64,000 nucleotides of DNA from Caldilineaceae bacterium (GTDB lineage: Bacteria > Chloroflexota > Anaerolineae > Caldilineales > Caldilineaceae): NCBI GenBank assembly GCA_022842065.1, contig JALHQH010000023.1, positions 62,001-126,000 of the forward strand, given 5' to 3'. The notes below the pieces were generated by a model that worked only from the letters and a program-made list of their open reading frames with translations, was not told the DNA's origin and ran no database searches. A program made the position numbers and the translations under genes. Position 1 is the first letter of the stretch; each line of letters begins with the position of its first letter. This document shows positions 8,240-16,528 of this stretch, in pieces.

Positions 8240-11200
8240 CTAACGTTGCTTGCGTCGGCGTTGGTCTACTTTAACAGCTTGTTCTTCTTCCGTTCCCAAC
8301 CAATAAGTCCGCAGGAAAATCTCTCGGTAAGCAGGGTCGTCTGAGTGTAACATGGCGATGAGATCATCTACACGCGAATCATCCCCAAAAGCTATATCGC
8401 GCAAGCAATGTGCGATCCGCAATGGTGCAACATCTTTATCACGTGTGAGATCAGCAATTGAACTATAGACTGACGTAGCTTCTTCACCAGGATCCTCGTA
8501 TAGATGCAGGAAGCTGTCAAACAGTAGATACCAGCTCGCCAGATAGTGTTCTGTTGGACCGGCGACATTATTCCTAAACGCTTGTTCAACCTGCAACTGT
8601 TTTTCGTTGTCAAACAAAATATAGAGTTCACGAGGTATAGTAGGCAAGAACTGCCTAATCAATGCCTGTTGCCAGCAAGTTTCAGGTTGCAATGCTAACG
8701 ATTCACATAAGAGATCAACAACAACTGAAGATGCATCTGGTGTTTGAATGACAATGCTCCAATAATCCAGAGCCCGATCCAGAGCCCGATCCAGAGCCCG
8801 ATCCAGAGCCCGAGCCCGAGCCCGAGCCCGATCCAGAGCCCGATCCCGATCCAGAGCCCGATCCCGATCCCGAGCCCGATCCAGAGCCCGATCCCGAACC
8901 CGATCCAGAGCCCGAGCCCGATCCAGAGCCCGATCCAGAGCCCGATCCCGATCCAGAACCCGATCCAGAGCCCGATCCCGATCCAGAGCCCGATTCAGAG
9001 CCCCATCCCGATTCAGAGCCCGATCCCGAGCCCGAGCCCGAGCCTTCACAAAATCTGAAGGCATTACACATTCATTCGAGAATGAGGTTGAAATCAGATA
9101 AAGATTGTGATCTCTATACGGTCCCATGTCTAGCCCTATCGCCATGGTAACTAATTGATGCTCAAACTCACGCTTAGCGCCTTCCATTAATCCAATACGC
9201 ATTGTGACAGCAAGTAAGGCCGCTGCTACTGCATTACCACCACTAGAATTGGATGAGAGCATATCAAGTAATCCATAATGGACATCTAGTGTGCGCCTCA
9301 ACTCAGTCTCTGCCACTGCACTGGATCGGTTGCGTAAAAGCAAATTCACCCAGTAGGTAGAATACTGATCGTTAATTCTCTCAATTTTGTCGATAAATTC
9401 CGGAATCTCATTTCTCCAATTAAGTGAATATAAAAGCAAAGTGTATGATAACCGATGATCAGCATCAATAGTGGACAACAAGGCTTCTGCAACTTGCTGC
9501 ACACATTTGATGTCACACAACGGTTGCTGTAAATAGGCATTTAATGTTGCGGTTACTCGGTTGAGATGAACACTATCACGCGCCTTTATGCCATCTAGGA
9601 ATAAAGAATGAAGTATTCTGTCCAAGCGCTCTTCAGCTGATTCTATCCCATCCAGTAAGAGGCCGCCAAGCAGGAGAGCGTTTTTTTCACTGTTATCAAG
9701 TAATTTATCGAGAAGGAAATCCTGACTCTCTTCCGATTTTAAACCGGCAACCAACAATCGAATCACCTCATACCACTGTGATTCAAATTGATGAGATTCC
9801 AATTCTGCCCACATGGTTTCGACACCGGTTGTTTCGCCGCGGATGATAATCTCGGTTGAAGTTAAGTATTCCTGAAAAGTCAGATGCACAAAGCTGTATT
9901 GTCTGTCACCAACTTCAATGAGTAGACCAGCCTTTTCCTTACAAAACGCAAGAAAATCCGTGGCGATATCTTCTGGATCATCGTCCGGGCGTAGCGACTT
10001 TTCATTTTGTGTAATGTGTGCCACCAAATAATCTAAGAGGTCAGCTTCACTAACAACAGAACGCTTTGTCGCACCTTCGTCAGTAATCTGCTGATGCATC
10101 CAATAGGCGATTGCTTCGATCCGCCGACGATTGCGTCTCTCTACCTGTCCTCGTCGTTGTGTACCGCTGTCACGAAATTTCCACGTATGCCAGGTATTCA
10201 ACAAAGTTTCTGTGCACTTTTGATAAAGAACGACTCGCTCGTCGGGTAGAACGGCGTCCACACGATGAACCAGGGCAATAATTGTTAACAGCAGGGGATT
10301 GGCCGCAAGCTCGCGGATCGCTGAATGTTCATCATTTCTTAAAATGCGAACCAAATCATCAACATTGAGGTTGCGTTCTGGGATATTCGTAATCCGAACT
10401 TTATACCAGTCGGCCACAAATTGTTCCATGTCGGCAAGTAACAGATCTGCCACACGGTAGTGTCCAAATTCATTCTCGTCAAAGCGAAACGGGTGCTCAT
10501 AGCCAACAATACGTGAGGTAACAATAACAGTATTTCCGGGGTAAGTATTGGCTAATGTCCGTATTCGCTGACTAACGATCTCCTTGAAATACGAATCGGG
10601 CAGTTCATCCATGCCATCAAACAATAGTATGGTCTGCCCCGTTTCGAGATAGTACTCAAAAAATGCCAAATCGGCACTTTCTAGACTGAAATCTGCCTGA
10701 ATATTGGCCACAATATAATCGATCAATGATAAATTCTTATCACTCTTCAAGGCGTCTGCATAGCGGCGCAAAATGACAAGAATGGGAAGGCGATCATCAG
10801 CTTCTGTATGATAGCGTTTCTGCAACTGGGATGAGTTACCACAGAGTGCCAGAAAGCGTAAAAGTGTCGATTTGCCAGAACCAGGATCACCCAGAATCAC
10901 ATGCTTGGCACCCGGGCGCAAGAAATTGATTGGATTCCGTCTGCCATTATTATCTTCTCGTTCATTAGCTGTTTCTGGAACCACTTTTAACGGAATGTAA
11001 ATATCTTCCATGGGTACACCACGAGTTGCTTCGGGTTTATACACCGACATCCCAACAAACTCGATATGTTGATATAGTTCAAATAGATTTCGTATGTAGC
11101 GAAGGGCTGAGTCATGCAATGATTGGCGGCGCTTTTGTCCACTTTCGATTAACTCAGGATAGTGAAATATGCACATGGTAGGCGTCTGCATGAACAACGC

Positions 11201-12157
11201 CAATAACTGTGCCTGTCCCCAATGCTCCACAGCTAATTTCTCAGCAGCCTGATTCTGCAAGTTTTCAAACCATGCTCGATCACTCGATGCTTGATCGGAC
11301 AAGTTGGCAGGCGTTATAATAATCCACTTTTTAACAGGGCGTTTATTTTTATCTTCATTTTCTTTGCTCAACAGCTGTTGATGATGTGTTTCAATTATTT
11401 CGCGCTGTTTCTTTGTAAATGGACTCTGCCAAAACGCATATTCATATAAAGTATTCCCATCTTGATATATATACTGTTCTTCAATTCTTGATCTTTCATC
11501 ATGATAACCGCTATAACCGGTTGGAAATGAGATGTTTCTTCCCGAACGTCTTGCGCGATGATACAAAAGCAGGTCTATGATCTGGGCAAATGTACGTTCT
11601 GGATGCCCAGCACTTTTTAATTTTTCATAGAGACTGGGCGCTTCAAGTTCCTTCAAGAAGATACGGGCAAAATTTTCATTCAAAATGCGCACTTGCGCTT
11701 CGGTTTGCGCTGTATTGCATGCAATCTCAAAATCGCTAAGGGCACGCAACCTTTCTCGAAGCTCATCAATCGCAATGAGTTCAGTGCGCAAAATCTCTAA
11801 ATAGGCTGCAATTGCTTGCTCAACACGCCAGGGATCAAATCCTTCTGGCAGATCGCGTTCTAACTTACCCCGAAAAGTTTCCTTCAGAATTGGTTGTCCT
11901 GGATGGTCGTAAAAATTGCGAATCGCCTCTTGAACAGATGGCAAAGTGCTGAGTGGAAGATCCTGGACAAATCGCGTCAGATCTTCATCTTTATACTCGG
12001 TCAGCCAACGCCGCTCTGCATGTTCAGCCGCCGCTGCTATCTGCTTTTGTAGACCATGTTCAACGAGAGGCTTTTTGATCCGCTTCTCGAATTCGTCACC
12101 AACGAGTTTTTTGAATGTTCCCTGCAGGATGTCGATAGCTAGTGCACTTAAGCTCAT
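8240..12157 (-). CDS. NACHT-type STAND NTPase with charged dipeptide repeat
   Basis: A 1305-residue protein. Residues 1-190 are helical. Residues about 200-350 form an alpha/beta region resembling a restriction-endonuclease-like fold ([43 protein letters not shown]), but without an obvious catalytic E-x-K, so it may be non-catalytic. The NACHT NTPase follows, with Walker [10 protein letters not shown] near 422-430, Walker [13 protein letters not shown] near 508-519, and the arginine-rich sensor [14 protein letters not shown]. After it come helical repeats. Residues about 1037-1130 are a low-complexity tract of RA/RD/LD dipeptides encoded by a hexamer repeat, and a short C-terminal helical domain ends the protein. 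STAND NTPases sense invaders or stress and often kill the cell or block phage. No adjacent effector gene is seen, so the N-terminal part is the likely output domain. Confidence 0.85.
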   Translation of the reverse strand: MSLSALAIDILQGTFKKLVGDEFEKRIKKPLVEHGLQKQIAAAAEHAERRWLTEYKDEDLTRFVQDLPLSTLPSVQEAIRNFYDHPGQPILKETFRGKLERDLPEGFDPWRVEQAIAAYLEILRTELIAIDELRERLRALSDFEIACNTAQTEAQVRILNENFARIFLKELEAPSLYEKLKSAGHPERTFAQIIDLLLYHRARRSGRNISFPTGYSGYHDERSRIEEQYIYQDGNTLYEYAFWQSPFTKKQREIIETHHQQLLSKENEDKNKRPVKKWIIITPANLSDQASSDRAWFENLQNQAAEKLAVEHWGQAQLLALFMQTPTMCIFHYPELIESGQKRRQSLHDSALRYIRNLFELYQHIEFVGMSVYKPEATRGVPMEDIYIPLKVVPETANEREDNNGRRNPINFLRPGAKHVILGDPGSGKSTLLRFLALCGNSSQLQKRYHTEADDRLPILVILRRYADALKSDKNLSLIDYIVANIQADFSLESADLAFFEYYLETGQTILLFDGMDELPDSYFKEIVSQRIRTLANTYPGNTVIVTSRIVGYEHPFRFDENEFGHYRVADLLLADMEQFVADWYKVRITNIPERNLNVDDLVRILRNDEHSAIRELAANPLLLTIIALVHRVDAVLPDERVVLYQKCTETLLNTWHTWKFRDSGTQRRGQVERRNRRRIEAIAYWMHQQITDEGATKRSVVSEADLLDYLVAHITQNEKSLRPDDDPEDIATDFLAFCKEKAGLLIEVGDRQYSFVHLTFQEYLTSTEIIIRGETTGVETMWAELESHQFESQWYEVIRLLVAGLKSEESQDFLLDKLLDNSEKNALLLGGLLLDGIESAEERLDRILHSLFLDGIKARDSVHLNRVTATLNAYLQQPLCDIKCVQQVAEALLSTIDADHRLSYTLLLYSLNWRNEIPEFIDKIERINDQYSTYWVNLLLRNRSSAVAETELRRTLDVHYGLLDMLSSNSSGGNAVAAALLAVTMRIGLMEGAKREFEHQLVTMAIGLDMGPYRDHNLYLISTSFSNECVMPSDFVKARARARDRALNRDGALNRALDRDRALDRVLDRDRALDRALDRARALDRVRDRALDRARDRDRALDRDRALDRARARARALDRALDRALDRALDYWSIVIQTPDASSVVVDLLCESLALQPETCWQQALIRQFLPTIPRELYILFDNEKQLQVEQAFRNNVAGPTEHYLASWYLLFDSFLHLYEDPGEEATSVYSSIADLTRDKDVAPLRIAHCLRDIAFGDDSRVDDLIAMLHSDDPAYREIFLRTYWLGTEEEQAVKVDQRRRKQR
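8765..9045. repeat. Hexamer tandem repeat inside the NACHT gene
   Basis: About 280 bp made of six-base units of the form GA-K-CC-M (GAGCCC, GATCCC, GATCCA) in irregular order. Because the unit is a multiple of three, unit gain or loss keeps the NACHT reading frame. On the coding strand it gives RA, RD and LD dipeptides. Shadow frames give Ser-Gly or Pro-Ser/Pro-Ile repeats, which should not be called as genes. Repeat number probably varies between strains. Confidence 0.95.
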
Positions 12158-12538
12158 AAGCCCCTCTGTGGATTCTCACAAATCTCAGATTGCAGTTAGA
12201 TATAAAAGTGTAGGTATAGATCGCCAATCTATTTTACAACAGTTGTCAACAGATTGGATGATCGAACAGAGACGAATCGTGGTTACCCAAAGATTACTGT
12301 TTCCCAAGCTATCACTTGCCCATCTGGACAAACTACACCAACAACAGTAATTATTACGCAGTCAGTGGCCTTAACTCATCTGGCAGAGATGTTCGGTAAG
12401 AGTCGTTCGTTGGTCGGCTAAGGTTTTGATAGAAACCAGCAATGTGTACGACCCTATCAGCTCAGGCTTTTGCGGCTGTAGACAAATATATCAGCATGTG
12501 TTGTCATTTCACAAGGCAACCTTGCTCTATTCAAAAAC
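12158..12538. other. Gene-free stretch upstream of the NACHT gene
   Basis: About 380 bp between the NACHT start and a leftward terminator. I see no supported coding frame, tRNA-like fold or strong promoter. The segment next to 12157 must contain the NACHT promoter, but no convincing box pair was recognised. Confidence 0.4.
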
Positions 12539-12577
12539 CAAACGTCCTGGTCACTTTGTTCGTGACCAGGACGTTTG
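12539..12577 (-). terminator. Rho-independent terminator for the leftward transcript
   Basis: A perfect 16-bp stem (12539-12554 with 12562-12577; left arm begins CAAACGTCCTGG) with a 7-nt loop. On the minus strand it is followed by GGTTTTTG. It lies about 30 nt after the stop of the tannase-like remnant at 12607. Confidence 0.75.
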
Positions 12578-12606
12578 CAATCAATATCAAGCCTATATTA
12601 GCTTAG

Positions 12607-12850
12607 CTACTGCCCCACAACCTCATTCACCCACACAATAAAATTATCCGCGCTGTTCCCGGTCCGTTCGGCCTTGGTATGGCCTTGCCCCCAGACGGGG
12701 TAAATTGGACATCTTCGACACCGTCGTAATTTTCCCGCGCCAGGTTCACTTCCACGGTTGACGCGGTGTCCCCTTGCTCAATGCTGGTGTTGAGGCACCA
12801 ATATTTTGCAACAAAGATGAAGCGGCGTTCGGTGTCGCTGGGCAGGCTGC
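12607..12850 (-). pseudogene. C-terminal remnant of tannase/feruloyl-esterase-like hydrolase
   Basis: Two minus-strand frames together resemble the end of secreted alpha/beta-hydrolases of the subtype-B tannase type. One frame gives AKYWCLNTSIEQGDTASTVE and then VNLA, ENYDG and VEDVQF. The continuation in another frame gives VWGQGHTKAERTGNSADNF and then IVWVNEVVG, ending with TAG at 12607-12609. The GQGH block would contain the catalytic His. The N-terminal part, with the nucleophile, is absent, and at least one frame break separates the two pieces. The remnant lies under a strong divergent promoter shared with the TetR gene, suggesting the regulator once controlled it. Family assignment is by recalled motif. 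Confidence 0.6.
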
Positions 12851-12861
12851 GCCCACTATAG

Positions 12862-12918
12862 ATTGTCGCTATTGACAATTTATAGTCATGGGTGTATTAT
12901 ATTGTCAATAGTGATAAT
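12862..12918. promoter_or_regulatory. Overlapping divergent promoters with two inverted TetR operators
   Basis: Rightward promoter: TTGACA at 12872-12877, 17-nt spacer, TATTAT at 12895-12900, pointing to the TetR gene. Leftward promoter on the same DNA: TTGACA (complement of 12903-12908), 18-nt spacer, TATAAA (complement of 12879-12884), pointing to the hydrolase remnant. Two 18-bp operator-like elements, 12862-12879 and 12901-12918, share ATTGTC-N6-GAYAAT symmetry and are inverted copies of each other (16 of 18 identical). Each covers one -35 box. A TetR dimer on both sites would shut both promoters. Confidence 0.8.
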
Positions 12919-12987
12919 CTATTCGGCAATCTCGACGCAGTGGATTACCCGCACGAAGCATCTACAGCCTTATTATGAGGGAAGCAC

Positions 12988-13581
12988 ATGGGACGAAAAG
13001 ATCTAACCGAAGAGCGCACGACCGAAATCTTGGAAGCGTTTGCCCGGTGTATTGTCCGCTACGGCTTAGACACATCGCTCGATCAAGTGGCACAGGAAGC
13101 CGGCATGACCCGCAGTATTATTCGCCACTATATCGGCAACCGCGAAGAGGTCGTCAACACGCTGATCGAGCGCATTGCCCAGGGCTACTTGGCAGAACTA
13201 CGCGCCGCCGCCGCCGCAATTCCTGAAGACCAAATGATCCCAGCAACGTTAGATTACCTCTTTGGCAACGCCGCGGACGAGGAAGATTATGAGAAGTTGG
13301 TCTTCGTTGTCATGATGACAGCCAAAGAGCGTTACCCACAGGCCAAACAAACGCTGGTCGGGATGTTTGAGACGTTGGTCGATCTGTTTAGCGCAGATTT
13401 GCGCAACGTCTACCCACAGGCTGACGCATCCCACTGTCGCGGGGTCGCCTACAGCATTCTGGCGCTGGCGATGAGCAACGATTCATTTGCCTGGATTGGC
13501 ATGGCTGAACGCTACGGCTGCGCAGCCCGTGCCAATGCAGAAGCGCTGATCCAGACCCTCGCCGAGTACAGTGTGACGTAA
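12988..13581 (+). CDS. TetR/AcrR-family transcriptional regulator
   Basis: A 197-residue protein with ATG at 12988 and a good GAGGGA ribosome-binding site. Residues 8-55 form the TetR helix-turn-helix: TEILEAFARCIVRYGLDTSL, DQVAQEAGMTRSIIRHYIGN, then REEVVNTLI. The C-terminal ligand domain is helical and unassigned. It should bind the two operators at 12862-12918, repressing itself and the divergent hydrolase until a ligand, perhaps an aromatic ester or its product, binds. The hydrolase is now broken, so the regulator may be an orphan or may act elsewhere. A long hairpin repeat follows the stop. Confidence 0.92.
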   Translation: MGRKDLTEERTTEILEAFARCIVRYGLDTSLDQVAQEAGMTRSIIRHYIGNREEVVNTLIERIAQGYLAELRAAAAAIPEDQMIPATLDYLFGNAADEEDYEKLVFVVMMTAKERYPQAKQTLVGMFETLVDLFSADLRNVYPQADASHCRGVAYSILALAMSNDSFAWIGMAERYGCAARANAEALIQTLAEYSVT

Positions 13582-13714
13582 GTTATGCGAGTTTAGCCAC
13601 GGAGTGGCGGCAGATGGTAGGCCAGCCTTTTAAGGCTGGTTTTCAAGATCCGAGGGTTAAAACCCTCGGCTACCATCTGCCGTCACTCCGTGACTAATAC
13701 GCATCCTAATCCCG
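13580..13714. repeat. Dispersed hairpin repeat, full copy
   Basis: Arms of about 35 bp (13582-13620 and 13671-13714) are near-perfect inverted copies centred on ATGGTAGG and CTACCAT. Two smaller hairpins are nested inside: GCCAGCCTTTTAAGGCTGG (13621-13639) and CCGAGGGTTAAAACCCTCGG (13650-13669). A second, partial copy lies at 38829-38890. It sits right after the TetR stop, so it may also end that transcript. Confidence 0.85.
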
Positions 13715-13933
13715 GAGCGAGGGATCTGGGCTTGCCGAACACGGGATTCCTCGCTTCGGGTGCCCTCTGGGCGCGGAATGACAGAGCTAAGTTCTACTAG
13801 TTTAATGCTCAGCCAGGATTGTCAAATCCCGGCGTGAATCGGGGATCTGACGATCCCCGCAGCGTGATGTTGCAACTTTGGTGGTGAATCCGTCACCGCC
13901 TAGGTTTCCTATTGCCCATTTCAGGAGAATGCG
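13715..13933. other. Intergenic spacer with short hairpin
   Basis: No gene. CGGGGATC at 13840-13847 pairs exactly with GATCCCCG at 13852-13859 around a 4-nt loop. The sequence before it (13730-13790) resembles degenerate repeat DNA of the TTCCTCGCTTCGGG type. Confidence 0.4.
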
Positions 13934-15058
13934 ATGAATGCTACCACCTTTCACCCCGTTCAAGAACGGATTGTCGTCCTCGATGTCTTACGTGGCTTTG
14001 CGCTCTTTGGGGTCTTTCTGGTCAACATGTTGGATTTCAGCAGTTCGGCCCTGCGCACAGATACCCTCGGAGAGCGGGGCAATTTGCTCGATCAGATCGT
14101 GGATATTGCAATTGCCTTCTTTGCTATCACAAAGTTTTACTTGTTATTCAGTTTTCTCTTCGGCGTTGGGTTTGCCGTGCAGATGCGCCGGATGCAAACG
14201 ACCAGTCGATCCTTTGTTGGCTTCTACCTGCGTCGGCTCTGCGTGCTTTTTGGGCTTGGGATGGCACACGCGATCTTGATCTGGGATGGCGACATTTTAC
14301 GGCTCTATGCGGTGGCAGGTGTGCTGCTCTTGTTGGTCAGGCAGTGGTCAAACCGCGTGTTGTTGTGGTTGGCCGCGGCCATTGCGCTGTTCGGCCTCGT
14401 CTACTTCAGCTTCGTTCCCCTTGACGCCGCCAGCACCTCGACCAGTGGCCGCGAGCTAGGGATCTATGGTGCGGGCAGTTACCTCGATCTGGTCATCCAC
14501 CGCTGGAACCAATCCATTGTGCTCGATATCCAGATCCCAATGGTATTGGTCATGTTTTTGGTCGGGCTAGTCGTGGGGCGCGCAGGGCTGCTCGATAACG
14601 AACAGTCGTATACGCCCTTTCTCCGCCGGGCATGGCCGTGGGCACTCCCATTTGGGCTGATCGGCAACCTGCTCTTTCTGTTTGGCTTTGCCGAAGGCAT
14701 CCCCTGGCTGGTCAGCGTCGGCATTCACGTAGGTGCGCCGTTGCTCAGTTTCGTCTATGCCGCTTGGGTCTTGTTATTTGCTGAGAAACTCTGGTTTTTT
14801 GCGCCGGCGGGACAAATGGCATTGAGCAACTACCTGGCGCAATCACTGATTGGGACCTTTCTGTTCTACGGGTATGGGTTCGGCCTTTACGATCAGGTCG
14901 CGCCAACCCTGACGCTGGTCTTGGTGCTGGTGATCTTTGCGCTCCAATTGGTCTTTAGCCGACAGTGGCTGAAGCAGTACCGCTATGGCCTCATGGAATG
15001 GCTCTGGCGTACCTTGACCTATGGGCAATGGCAACCCATCCGCCGACCGGGGGCATGA
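13934..15058 (+). CDS. DUF418 / YeiB-like membrane protein
   Basis: A 374-residue protein with ATG at 13934 and AGGAG 7 nt upstream. It opens with the family signature ERIVVLDVLRGFALFGVFLVN, followed by about nine hydrophobic segments. It shows the conserved KFYLLFSFLFGVGFAVQM block and a C-terminal DUF418 region containing MALSNYLAQSLIGTFLFYGYG. YeiB-type proteins are polytopic inner-membrane proteins related to acyltransferase-3 enzymes; their biochemical role is not settled. The gene stands alone and converges with the DUF3500 gene, with about 45 nt between stops. Length is normal for the family. Confidence 0.92.
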   Translation: MNATTFHPVQERIVVLDVLRGFALFGVFLVNMLDFSSSALRTDTLGERGNLLDQIVDIAIAFFAITKFYLLFSFLFGVGFAVQMRRMQTTSRSFVGFYLRRLCVLFGLGMAHAILIWDGDILRLYAVAGVLLLLVRQWSNRVLLWLAAAIALFGLVYFSFVPLDAASTSTSGRELGIYGAGSYLDLVIHRWNQSIVLDIQIPMVLVMFLVGLVVGRAGLLDNEQSYTPFLRRAWPWALPFGLIGNLLFLFGFAEGIPWLVSVGIHVGAPLLSFVYAAWVLLFAEKLWFFAPAGQMALSNYLAQSLIGTFLFYGYGFGLYDQVAPTLTLVLVLVIFALQLVFSRQWLKQYRYGLMEWLWRTLTYGQWQPIRRPGA

Positions 15059-15103
15059 ATGGACTGCCACTCATGCCCCCGGTCACCTTAGCCCCTGGTC
15101 GGC

Positions 15104-16216
15104 TTACTGGCTCAACCCCGCGCCGTAATCATTGGTAGGATCACGGAACATGGCGTGGATGTGGTCAATCGCTGCGCCGCCCATCGACTGGGGTGAATAT
15201 TCGATGAACAGCGTCGGCCCCTGGATGCGGTAGTAGGCAGCTTCGCCATTCGTGGTGGGGCCATACCAGGCAAACCAAGTTTCGGCCAGATTGGCTTCAA
15301 CTTCGGCCAGCTTGGCTGCCGCGTCATCCTCCTTGAGCATGCCAACACGCACGCGTACCAGATCGAGCAGCAGCACTTGCTGGTCGGCATTTAGATTGGA
15401 CACTTGAATGCCTTCGGGCTGGATCGTCTTGCCATCTTCGCCAGGGCCAAGGACAGGATTGATATAGCTGTCGCCCAGAATCGCTTGCCCCTGCTGTTCA
15501 GCATCCAGCGCGTTGATCAGGGCAAAGGCTTTGTCATTTTCATCCTGCCACAGATAGACTTCCCGCCCATCAACGGTGAATTGGATCGGCTGGCCGCCGG
15601 TCAAACTGGGGGTGAGCGCAATTGTTCCGCCCACGATGGTGGCGTTAATGGCCAGGTGATGGCCGCCAAATTGCCACATCCACGGGTCGGTGGGGGAAGG
15701 AGTGCCGAGAATGGAAAAATAGAACTCATCCTGCCCAAAAATCAGATTGCCGCCGCCATCGCTGCTTTTTAAGACCTCGTCACTGGCCACCTGATCCAGA
15801 ACCCGCTGATACCCTTCTGGGCTAAGCGTTGCTTCAATCACCGCATAGACCGCAGCGCGCTGTTCCTCACTCAGATCGCCCATGCGCAGGCCGGCCCGCT
15901 GATAGATGCCGGTGGGGAAATTCGACCAGTTAGCCCGTTGCGCCGCATCATCGAAGGCAAAGAGCACGGTTTCCTGTTGGGCCTTATCCAACGTCGCCAG
16001 CAAGGCTTGCGCAGCGGCGACCACGCCGGCAGTCGTTTCATCGGCCGCCGTTGCCGCGATCGGCGCATTCACCGCCACGGGCGTCGTATCGGCAATATTC
16101 ACGGTAGCGACATTGCTGCTCTCTTCGGGACCACCGCTGCCAGGTAGCCCGGCACAGCCGGCCAGAAGCGCAGCCGCCAGCAACGCGTTGACCATGATCA
16201 TCTTTGTTTTCATCAT
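15104..16216 (-). CDS. DUF3500 lipoprotein
   Basis: A 370-residue protein with ATG-ATG at 16216/16213 after AAGGAGAGA. The N-terminus is a lipoprotein signal with lipobox LLAGC at about residues 18-22, so it should be anchored outside the membrane. The mature part is the DUF3500 domain. It opens with AQALLATLDKAQQETVLFAF, has the aromatic stretch WSNFPTGIYQRAGLRMGDL, and the characteristic DPWMWQFGGHHLAINATI block with paired His residues, then WYGP and YIEYSPQ-like ends containing His and Asp residues. Those conserved His/Asp residues suggest metal binding, but no activity is established for the family. Confidence 0.9.
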   Translation of the reverse strand: MMKTKMIMVNALLAAALLAGCAGLPGSGGPEESSNVATVNIADTTPVAVNAPIAATAADETTAGVVAAAQALLATLDKAQQETVLFAFDDAAQRANWSNFPTGIYQRAGLRMGDLSEEQRAAVYAVIEATLSPEGYQRVLDQVASDEVLKSSDGGGNLIFGQDEFYFSILGTPSPTDPWMWQFGGHHLAINATIVGGTIALTPSLTGGQPIQFTVDGREVYLWQDENDKAFALINALDAEQQGQAILGDSYINPVLGPGEDGKTIQPEGIQVSNLNADQQVLLLDLVRVRVGMLKEDDAAAKLAEVEANLAETWFAWYGPTTNGEAAYYRIQGPTLFIEYSPQSMGGAAIDHIHAMFRDPTNDYGAGLSQ

Positions 16217-16284
16217 TATCTCTCCTTTAGATTAACTTGCTTCGATTTTACTGCTCTGTAGATTAATTTTCCGATACACCCATA

Positions 16285-16463
16285 GGGGCATGCGGTGCGG
16301 CGAAGGCGATCTAGGCCAGCGCTCCAATTTGTATCGCCGCACTGCGTGCCCGTCTTGGCGCGCGGTAAATTAAATTTGGGGTCTTTTGAACGACGGGCGC
16401 GCAGTGTGGCGCGGCAAGTTTTCCGACTGACGTTTGGATTGGTCACGCCACACCGCATGCCCC
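16285..16463. repeat. Nested inverted-repeat element (MITE-like)
   Basis: The 179-bp element lies in the 312-bp gap between the DUF3500 and NicO genes. Outer arms 16285-16302 and 16446-16463 match at 17 of 18 positions (GGGGCATGCGGTG is exact). Inner arms 16340-16354 and 16392-16406 match at 14 of 15. There is no transposase frame. The rest of the gap (16217-16528) shows nothing recognisable. Confidence 0.65.
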
Positions 16464-16528
16464 AACGGGAATTCAAGATTACTTACTTTATATTGCATTT
16501 ATCGAGCATTACCCGATAAATTTCGGCC

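Noticed and set aside
8765..9045. Possible CRISPR array
   Set aside because: Units are six bases with no spacers of unique sequence.
8715..9071. Open frame encoding long Ser-Gly repeat, and opposite-strand Pro-Ser/Pro-Ile repeat
   Set aside because: Both are shadow frames of the hexamer repeat inside the NACHT gene; the NACHT frame is conserved before and after it.
16216..16476. 86-codon minus-strand frame upstream of the DUF3500 gene
   Set aside because: It overlaps the nested inverted-repeat element and has an Arg-rich, non-protein-like composition.
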